From Spirochaetaceae bacterium (GTDB taxonomy: Bacteria; Spirochaetota; Spirochaetia; Treponematales; Breznakiellaceae), in assembly GCA_031265635.1 (NCBI GenBank), contig JAISCK010000093.1, positions 1 to 7,714 on the forward strand: 7,714 bases of DNA, read 5' to 3'. The notes beneath the pieces are model-generated. The model worked only from the letters and a program-made list of their open reading frames with translations. It did not search any database and had not been told where the DNA came from. Positions 1 through 4,628 of the stretch are shown here, in pieces; position 1 is the first letter of the stretch; each line of letters begins with the position of its first letter. The position numbers and the translations under genes were made by a program.

Positions 1-140
1 GGCATAGTTTCCCTGATAGCCCCGATGGTAACACCGTCGCTATTATAAACTTTGTAGGCATTGGTAAACTTTAAGAACGCGACTTTTTCATCAATAAAAT
101 AGTCGTTGTGTTTAAAAAAATCCTGAACCTTTGAATCCAT
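1..140 (-). CDS. Partial small protein, possible scramblase/LURP-one-like (3' end outside window)
   Basis: Forty-six codons are visible, starting at ATG 140-138 and running off the left edge without a stop. The protein begins MDSKVQDFFKHNDYFIDEKV and continues with a pattern of a short strand, LKFTNAYKVY, an NSDG turn and IGAIRE. The pattern 'F..N.YFI.EKV.F.K..NAYK.Y..DG..IG' reminds me of the N-terminal beta hairpins of phospholipid-scramblase/LURP-one-related (Tubby-like) small bacterial proteins, but this is recollection on a fragment. The start is well supported: AGGAGGA (157-151) lies ten bases upstream and a promoter sits at 167-195. No signal peptide or membrane segment is visible. GC is about 37% by hand count, clearly below the genes to the right. 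It is divergent from the dehydrogenase operon. Being a real gene is fairly sure; the family is a guess. Confidence 0.72.
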   Translation of the reverse strand, partial: MDSKVQDFFKHNDYFIDEKVAFLKFTNAYKVYNSDGVTIGAIRETM

Positions 141-150
141 ACGATTATAA

Positions 151-157
151 TCCTCCT
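151..157 (-). promoter_or_regulatory. Ribosome binding site of the leftward gene
   Basis: On the minus strand the sequence reads AGGAGGA, ten bases before the ATG at 140. This is a near-perfect anti-Shine-Dalgarno match and fixes the start of the leftward gene. It contrasts with the three rightward genes, none of which has a comparable site. Confidence 0.8.
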
Positions 158-166
158 GATATTTAG

Positions 167-195
167 ACACTATCATGGGTTTTAAAATTCGTCAA
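167..195 (-). promoter_or_regulatory. Candidate sigma70-type promoter for the leftward gene
   Basis: Reading the minus strand there is TTGACG (195-190), a spacer of exactly 17 bases (189-173), then TAGTGT (172-167). A TG one base before the second hexamer gives an extended -10. The -35 matches consensus at five of six positions and the -10 at three of six. Transcription would start near 160, leaving a short leader of about 20 bases that contains the Shine-Dalgarno. This is pattern reading only. Confidence 0.5.
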
Positions 196-212
196 TATCC
201 GGAATAATTCGA

Positions 213-258
213 GGTAATTTCGCATAACAGGGCGCTTGCGCCTGACCGGTGATTTCGC
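213..258. repeat. 11-base direct repeat flanking a hairpin
   Basis: GGTAATTTCGC (213-223) and GGTGATTTCGC (248-258) differ at one base and are placed nearly symmetrically about a hairpin. The hairpin is CAGGGCGC (228-235), loop TT, GCGCCTG (238-244), giving seven base pairs with one bulged G. Four bases separate the left repeat from the hairpin and three separate the hairpin from the right repeat. The arrangement resembles a REP/MITE-like intergenic element or a protein-binding module. There is no adjacent T-tract, so an intrinsic terminator is unlikely. Confidence 0.5.
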
Positions 259-269
259 GGCAAAATGCT

Positions 270-285
270 TGTAATACTCGTTACA
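270..285. promoter_or_regulatory. Small palindrome TGTAA-N6-TTACA
   Basis: TGTAA (270-274) and TTACA (281-285) are perfect inverted repeats separated by TACTCG. The size and spacing would suit a dimeric helix-turn-helix regulator, but a five-base half-site can arise by chance and no regulator gene is in the window. It could equally be part of a larger repeat element covering roughly 210-290. Confidence 0.2.
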
Positions 286-326
286 CGATGACCCCACGCC
301 TTGTTACCTAGCCGCCGGGACGCCCC

Positions 327-344
327 GCGCCTTCGCTTGGGCGC
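327..344. repeat. GC-rich hairpin
   Basis: GCGCC (327-331) pairs with GGCGC (340-344) across an eight-base loop. No T-run follows on either strand. It echoes the GCGC-centred hairpin at 228-244, which adds to the impression that the intergenic region is made of repeat-like modules. Confidence 0.35.
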
Positions 345-351
345 TGCTCTT

Positions 352-396
352 GGGGGGTAGGGGGTAGGGCGAGACCGTGGCTCGCCCGTAGGGGGG
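352..396 (+). repeat. G-run block with embedded 7-bp hairpin (possible G-quadruplex)
   Basis: The plus strand carries runs of six, five and three G separated by TA (352-357, 360-364, 367-369), then another run of six G at 391-396. Between the third and fourth runs lies a perfect hairpin: GGGCGAG (367-373), loop ACCGTGG, CTCGCCC (381-387). The first G of the hairpin stem is also the third G-run, so quadruplex and hairpin would compete or the hairpin would form a long structured loop. It ends 90 bases before the dehydrogenase start codon, upstream of the candidate -10 box. Any effect on expression is inference. Confidence 0.45.
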
Positions 397-474
397 CCGG
401 GTGCGATGTTTGCCGGAGGCGGTGTGGAAACAGGCCCCCCTCTTTGTCCTATTTTAATAAAAGCCTGTTTGGGG

Positions 475-480
475 TATACT
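475..480 (+). promoter_or_regulatory. Candidate -10 box of the three-gene operon
   Basis: TATACT matches the sigma70 -10 consensus at five of six positions. Six bases (481-486) separate it from the ATG at 487, which puts the expected transcription start at or next to the start codon. No good -35 is found: at 17-base spacing the hexamer is TTTTAA (452-457). If this box is used, the first gene would have a leaderless or nearly leaderless message, which agrees with the absence of a Shine-Dalgarno there. Confidence 0.4.
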
Positions 481-486
481 TGGGAC

Positions 487-1446
487 ATGGAACATGTAGC
501 GTTTATTGGAACCGGTGTTATGGGCCGCAGCATGGCCGGGCATATTCTGGAGAGGGGGTATCCCCTGACCGTATATAGCCGTACCAGGAGCAAGACGGAA
601 GAGCTGATCAAAAGGGGCGCTTCCTGGGCCGGTACTCCCGGAGAGGCGGCCGCGGGGGCTGATGTGGTTATCAGTATTGTCGGGTATCCCAGGGATGTGG
701 AAGAGATTTATCTGGGGAGCGGCGGTATTGTCGAAAGGGCCGGGAGCGGCGCTGTTCTGGCGGATATGACTACGTCGAGCCCTTCCCTGGCGCGGCGTAT
801 TGCCGAAAAAGCCGGGGCCAGGGGTGTACTGAGCCTTGACGCGCCGGTATCGGGCGGTGATGTGGGGGCAAAAAACGCGGCCCTTTCCATCATGGTTGGG
901 GGAGAACAGCGGGCATTTGATAAAATTCTTCCCCTTTTTCAGTGTATGGGAAAGAATATTGTGCTTCAGGGCCCGAGCGGAGCGGGGCAGCATTGCAAGA
1001 TGGCCAATCAGATTGTCATTGCTTCTACCATGATGGCGGTATCGGAGGCCCTGGTGTACGGCGCAAAGGCCGGTTTACATCCTCTGACCATGCTGAAAAG
1101 CATTGAATCAGGCGCGGCAGGGAGCTGGAGCCTTTCCAATCTTGTTCCCCGCATGCTTAAAGGCGACTTTAATCCCGGTTTTTTCGTGAAGCATTTTATC
1201 AAGGATATGGGTATAGCCCTGGACGCGGCAAAGGAACTGGGGGCAAAGCTGCCGGGGCTTGAAAAGGCCGAACAGCTTTACCGTTCTCTTGCCGCGATGA
1301 GCCGCGAACAGCTTGAAAAAGCGGCGGATATGGCCGCTTCTCTGGGGGGCAATATCGAAAGCGCCCGTTTCGGGGCGGAGCTTGCCAACGGGGGAGACCT
1401 GGGAACCCAGGCAATCTTTCTCCTCTATGCCTCGGGCGCGGTATAA
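487..1446 (+). CDS. NAD(P)-dependent oxidoreductase, 3-hydroxyisobutyrate dehydrogenase family
   Basis: The protein has 319 aa and belongs to the beta-hydroxyacid dehydrogenase family (3-hydroxyisobutyrate, tartronate semialdehyde, glyoxylate/succinic semialdehyde reductases). These cytoplasmic enzymes interconvert a beta-hydroxy acid and its semialdehyde with NAD(P)H. Seen in the sequence: an N-terminal Rossmann strand and nucleotide loop GTGVMG (residues 8-13), the substrate loop DAPVSGG (118-124), the catalytic lysine region GAGQHCKMANQ with Lys171, and KD at 239-240 in the C-terminal helical domain. Near the C-terminus about 25 extra helical residues (SREQLEKAAD... region) precede the GGDLGTQA segment. 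I chose ATG 487 because the Rossmann strand begins at once there; an in-frame ATG at 406 would add 27 residues unlike the family. No Shine-Dalgarno is present. It is first in an operon and overlaps the next start by one base. The exact substrate cannot be read from the sequence. Confidence 0.92.
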   Translation: MEHVAFIGTGVMGRSMAGHILERGYPLTVYSRTRSKTEELIKRGASWAGTPGEAAAGADVVISIVGYPRDVEEIYLGSGGIVERAGSGAVLADMTTSSPSLARRIAEKAGARGVLSLDAPVSGGDVGAKNAALSIMVGGEQRAFDKILPLFQCMGKNIVLQGPSGAGQHCKMANQIVIASTMMAVSEALVYGAKAGLHPLTMLKSIESGAAGSWSLSNLVPRMLKGDFNPGFFVKHFIKDMGIALDAAKELGAKLPGLEKAEQLYRSLAAMSREQLEKAADMAASLGGNIESARFGAELANGGDLGTQAIFLLYASGAV

Positions 1447-2495
1447 TGTACAGCCGGAAATTCCAGGACCCGCAGGTTCTTCCCATACAGGACGGCAAAC
1501 CTGTTCAGGGTACCTGGAACCGGGCCTTTGATTCCATTGATTTATCGGAAGTAGCCCATCCCTATTCGCTGCTTCTTCCCGGCTGGGTTAAGGACTTCCG
1601 CGTCAAGGAATGGCAGTCCTTCGCGGTTCAGAACAGGTCGTATTACCTTAAAGCGGTCCTTTCGGACATTAAATTTTACCGCATGGCCAGGGTGGTTATC
1701 CTTAACAAGGAGACCAGGGAACAGCTTATTTTCAAGAAGGTTATACCTTTTGGCGGCTGGTCCCTGCCCCGGAATCTCTATAATTCCTCGGTATCCAGTA
1801 AATCATACGGCTTTTTTTTCAGGATACACAACTGGCTTGATGCCGGAGTTATAAAGGTGGACCTTGATATTGAAGCTACAGGCAGGCGGCCCGCCTTTAC
1901 GGCCCATCTTAACTTTGACCTTGCCCCGGAAGAGACCACTCCCCTGGCGGTGAATCTTCTCTTTGCCGATACCAGGCCAATGTATGCCTTTAAGGGTTTT
2001 GGCGGGGTACGGGGGGACATGGTGTTCGGGGGCAGGCATATAAGCCTTTATGCCGGAGAGACAGCCGGGTTTATTGCCGATTACAAGGGGTATTTCCCCT
2101 ACCGTATGCATGGTTCCTGGTGTACGGGTGCGGGCTTTGACGACCAGGGCCGGCGCATCGGGTTCAGCGTGGGCGAAAATCATACCAGGGAGAATTTCAG
2201 CAACAACGAGAATGCGTTGTGGGTTGACGGAAAGGCTACGCTCCTCCCGCCGGTACGCATTACCATGCCCCAGGGGCCGGACTCCGACTGGGTGATTCAG
2301 GATGTTGAAGGCATGGTGGACCTGACCTTTACCCCGATGGAAAAAGTGCGCACCGGTTTCAATATTATTATTACTCATTTTGACTATAATACGCCGATAG
2401 GATGTTATAACGGAACGCTGCTTGATTCCGGCGGAAACGAGGTCCCTATCCGTAACCTGTGGGGTCACGGAGAAAAACTTTATTTGCGGATATAA
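1446..2495 (+). CDS. DUF2804-like protein of unknown function
   Basis: The protein has 349 aa, no signal peptide and no membrane segment. Its composition is rich in beta-strand-forming and aromatic residues. Features that recall the DUF2804 family are an aromatic/glycine stretch at about residues 212-246 (DYKGYFPYRMHGSWCTGAGF, then a DDQG turn and IGFSVGEN), NENALWVDGK near 254-263, a following PVRITMP strand, a VEGMVDLTFTP strand with an N-rich segment, and the terminal WGHGEKLYLRI. I recognise the pattern from memory, and the function of that family is unknown. ATG 1446 uses the last A of the preceding TAA (TAATG), so translation is probably coupled to the dehydrogenase; no separate ribosome site is visible. 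The next gene starts one base after this stop. A distant relation to lipocalin-like hydratase folds is possible but unproven. Confidence 0.82.
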   Translation: MYSRKFQDPQVLPIQDGKPVQGTWNRAFDSIDLSEVAHPYSLLLPGWVKDFRVKEWQSFAVQNRSYYLKAVLSDIKFYRMARVVILNKETREQLIFKKVIPFGGWSLPRNLYNSSVSSKSYGFFFRIHNWLDAGVIKVDLDIEATGRRPAFTAHLNFDLAPEETTPLAVNLLFADTRPMYAFKGFGGVRGDMVFGGRHISLYAGETAGFIADYKGYFPYRMHGSWCTGAGFDDQGRRIGFSVGENHTRENFSNNENALWVDGKATLLPPVRITMPQGPDSDWVIQDVEGMVDLTFTPMEKVRTGFNIIITHFDYNTPIGCYNGTLLDSGGNEVPIRNLWGHGEKLYLRI

Positions 2496-2496
2496 C

Positions 2497-4584
2497 ATGG
2501 CAAAAAGAAAAGATATTTACGCTCCCGGGGAGCTGTCCAGGGTACGGAAACAGCTGGGCAATCTTGACGCCGATGAGGCCAAAATCATGGCCAAAAAACT
2601 CGGCGGCGAGGTGGGCTACGAGCGCTCCTCGTCCCGAAACGCCGGACAGAAACGGGTGCGCCATGAGACGGTTGATGTGGTGGTCGGCGCAAGGAAAGGC
2701 GGTGTGCCCAAACACCGGGTGGAACTTGCTCCCCAGGAAGGGTCCCAGCGCGTAACCAGGCGTACCATTGCCGGTCCCGGAGACGACCCCGGCGTTCCCC
2801 TGCAGCTAAGTTACCGGGAACGGGTAAAGATGGACCGTTATGCCGGCCAGATTGAATTTGAAATCAAAACAGCCGGCCAGGTTTTTCATTCTATAGTGGC
2901 GATATTCGGAGAAGCGCCCGATTATGTCAGCCCCCGCTTTATTACCCGAAGGATGAACGAGTACTACAAACGCATCGAACAACTGGTTACCGCCACGAGA
3001 ACCATGCTGCCCCGGAATAACCTCCGGCGTAACGAGCGGCTGCGCAGGGTTTCGCCTTTTTCGTTTTCGGTTCTGGATACCATACGGTACTGGAACATAG
3101 ACCGTATTGCCGGAGATCTTGCCAAACTACAGGCCAGGCCCCGGAATGTAAAGGTAACGGAGACAGCCGATATAGTCAGGGCCGTATACCGGCCCCTGTA
3201 TATACTTGCGAATCTTGAGAACGAGACCCATATACGGGATTCCTTCAAACTGTTGTATAAAATTCTTTATCTTGAAAATCCCGGCGAGGCCAAGGCGAAG
3301 TACCAGGACCTGATACGAAACGCCCTTAATTCCTATGTGCTGATTAAACGGGATATAAGCTACCTGCTTTTCCCCCTGCTCCTTAAACTTGTGTCAGACA
3401 AATTTGTTTCGTATGAGGATTTTTTTACGGCCCGGAAAAACCGGCTCCAGGCCTTCCTCAATGTTACCGAGCAGGACCGCATTGTGTATACGCCGCCGCC
3501 AAAGGAGGGCGAAGCCGGGACAGCGCCCGAAGAAGAGGCTGGGGAAGACGAGGACGAATCCCAGAAACCGGGATTTACCGACGAGGTTCTTACCCCGGAT
3601 GAACAGGAAGAAAAGACCGCGCGGGAGGCCGAGAGCAGGGCGCTGTACCGGGCCTTTAAGGCCATGGAACTTATCTTTCCCAAGGCGGGCTGGGAGCGGC
3701 TTTCCTTCTATCCTGATCTTTACCCCTATTTTCATGATGTATTCAACTTTAAGAAAGGGTACGAACTTATCTCGCCGACCGACCCGGTACAGCAGATTAT
3801 GGTTCTCATGCGCGTCCTTGAAGAATTGTTTTTCGGGCTGCGCTATGTGCGTTTCAGCGCGGTAAACGGCCCGGACGGAAGCCCGGAGGATATATCCGAT
3901 TCCATCACCCATATCATTGGCGACTGGCATAATTTTATCGAGATTGCCTTTGAAAAAGAATACCTTCCCAGGCTTACCGAATACTGCCGCATCCTTGATT
4001 CTGTTTCGGAATCCAAAACATCCCCGTATGCCCGGCGCATACACAACGAGCTGCACTGGGTCAAGCGGCTGTATCTGCTTCCCTATTATAAATTTGAATC
4101 GAATTTTCCGCCGCCCCTTTCCAAAAGGGAGGTGAACCCGGCCTACCCCGTGGTGCGTTCCCTGCGGAAGTATCTTACCGCCGTGGCAGCGGGCATAGAA
4201 CAGGCAAAGAAACGGGGCGGCGCTGAAAGCAATGCCCACTGCCAGGGCATAGAAAATCCCTGGGATGAATACAATTTTGAGGTATCCAATCCGTTGTCCC
4301 TGCGTATGGATGCCCTTTTGGGCGGAAAAAATTCCCGCCAGCGGAACAATGCCGCCCTGGTGTTCTTTACCCTTGCTTCAACCGTGATTCTGGATTTTAT
4401 CATGAACAGCGAGCGGAGCTGGGCGTATGCTGAACAGACCGGCTTTCTTTTCCGCAGCGTAAACGGTGAAGGGGTCCGGCCTCTTATGGGCGTTGATACC
4501 AAACTGGATACCGGGACCATATTCAAGCTCTCCCTTAAACAGCGGGAGCGCGAGCAGGATGACCGGAGCCCTGAGGAAGAATGA
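2497..4584 (+). CDS. Unrecognised 695-aa protein with acidic central linker
   Basis: I do not recognise a function. The protein reads as three parts. The first is an N-terminal basic, probably flexible segment (residues 1 to about 100, starting MAKRKDIYAPGELSRVRKQL). The second is a helical region (about 105-330) containing RPLYILANLE and a leucine-rich stretch YLLFPLLLKLV. A strongly acidic Pro/Glu/Asp linker (333-381) then leads to a second helical region (382 to about 680) rich in aromatic residues. Residues 619-636 form the most hydrophobic stretch, more likely a buried helix than a membrane span. The C-terminus is charged. No signal peptide or catalytic motif is visible. ATG 2497 is preferred because it begins one base after the upstream stop and gives a lysine-rich start; the in-frame ATG at 2422 would overlap the DUF2804 gene by 74 bases. 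It may belong to a spirochaete-restricted DUF family (DUF5312 came to mind), which I cannot confirm. It is the last gene of the operon and is followed at once by a terminator. Confidence 0.85.
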   Translation: MAKRKDIYAPGELSRVRKQLGNLDADEAKIMAKKLGGEVGYERSSSRNAGQKRVRHETVDVVVGARKGGVPKHRVELAPQEGSQRVTRRTIAGPGDDPGVPLQLSYRERVKMDRYAGQIEFEIKTAGQVFHSIVAIFGEAPDYVSPRFITRRMNEYYKRIEQLVTATRTMLPRNNLRRNERLRRVSPFSFSVLDTIRYWNIDRIAGDLAKLQARPRNVKVTETADIVRAVYRPLYILANLENETHIRDSFKLLYKILYLENPGEAKAKYQDLIRNALNSYVLIKRDISYLLFPLLLKLVSDKFVSYEDFFTARKNRLQAFLNVTEQDRIVYTPPPKEGEAGTAPEEEAGEDEDESQKPGFTDEVLTPDEQEEKTAREAESRALYRAFKAMELIFPKAGWERLSFYPDLYPYFHDVFNFKKGYELISPTDPVQQIMVLMRVLEELFFGLRYVRFSAVNGPDGSPEDISDSITHIIGDWHNFIEIAFEKEYLPRLTEYCRILDSVSESKTSPYARRIHNELHWVKRLYLLPYYKFESNFPPPLSKREVNPAYPVVRSLRKYLTAVAAGIEQAKKRGGAESNAHCQGIENPWDEYNFEVSNPLSLRMDALLGGKNSRQRNNAALVFFTLASTVILDFIMNSERSWAYAEQTGFLFRSVNGEGVRPLMGVDTKLDTGTIFKLSLKQREREQDDRSPEEE

Positions 4585-4585
4585 C

Positions 4586-4610
4586 CCGGCAAAAGAGCCG
4601 GTTCTTTTGC
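4586..4610 (+). terminator. Intrinsic terminator between convergent genes
   Basis: CCGGC (4586-4590) pairs with GCCGG (4597-4601) across AAAAGA, followed by TTCTTTT (4602-4608). This is a short but standard terminator for the rightward operon, starting two bases after its stop codon. The same bases can instead form an eight-pair stem, GCAAAAGA (4589-4596) with TCTTTTGC (4603-4610), which works on both strands. On the metH strand no clear T-run follows, so bidirectional function is uncertain. Confidence 0.55.
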
Positions 4611-4628
4611 GGGGGTTCTTAAACCCGC
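4611..4628 (-). other. Small hairpin over the metH stop codon
   Basis: GGGTT (4613-4617) pairs with AACCC (4622-4626) around a four-base loop that includes part of the metH TAA at 4621-4619. An alternative pairing is GCGGG (4609-4613) with CCCGC (4624-4628). On the metH strand no T-tract follows, so it may only assist the neighbouring terminator hairpin or be incidental. Confidence 0.25.

Larger units (their letters stand above)
141..486. other. Structured intergenic region, 346 bp, no convincing gene
   Basis: This divergent intergenic space separates the leftward small gene from the rightward operon. Its left quarter is AT-rich and holds the leftward promoter and ribosome binding site. From about 210 onward it is GC-rich and full of small repeats and hairpins: a near-perfect 11-base direct repeat around a hairpin (213-258), TGTAA-N6-TTACA (270-285), a GCGCC/GGCGC hairpin (327-344), G-runs with an embedded hairpin (352-396), and a -10-like box (475-480). 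An open reading frame crosses part of it on the minus strand, but it has no ribosome site and runs antisense into the dehydrogenase gene, so I treat it as chance. The density of symmetric elements suggests an interspersed intergenic repeat or a regulatory region; neither can be proven from one copy. Confidence 0.6.

Noticed and set aside
406..486. Upstream in-frame ATG extending the dehydrogenase by 27 residues
   Set aside because: The extension is not family-like, would precede the Rossmann strand that normally starts the protein, and overlaps the candidate -10 box.
192..611. Minus-strand open frame spanning the intergenic region and the start of the dehydrogenase gene
   Set aside because: It runs antisense to the well-supported Rossmann domain, has no ribosome site, is low in complexity (Pro/Arg rich) in the middle, and matches no family I know. 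The intergenic part is better explained as repeats and hairpins.
2422..2496. Upstream in-frame ATG for the 695-aa protein
   Set aside because: It would overlap the DUF2804 gene by 74 bases; ATG 2497 follows the stop by one base and gives a more natural lysine-rich start.
1803..2498. 231-aa minus-strand frame opposite the DUF2804 gene
   Set aside because: Shadow of the real gene in GC-rich DNA; no ribosome site and no recognisable domain.
3394..4239. 281-aa minus-strand frame opposite the 695-aa gene
   Set aside because: Antisense shadow in a codon-biased GC-rich gene; no start signal and an unnatural composition.
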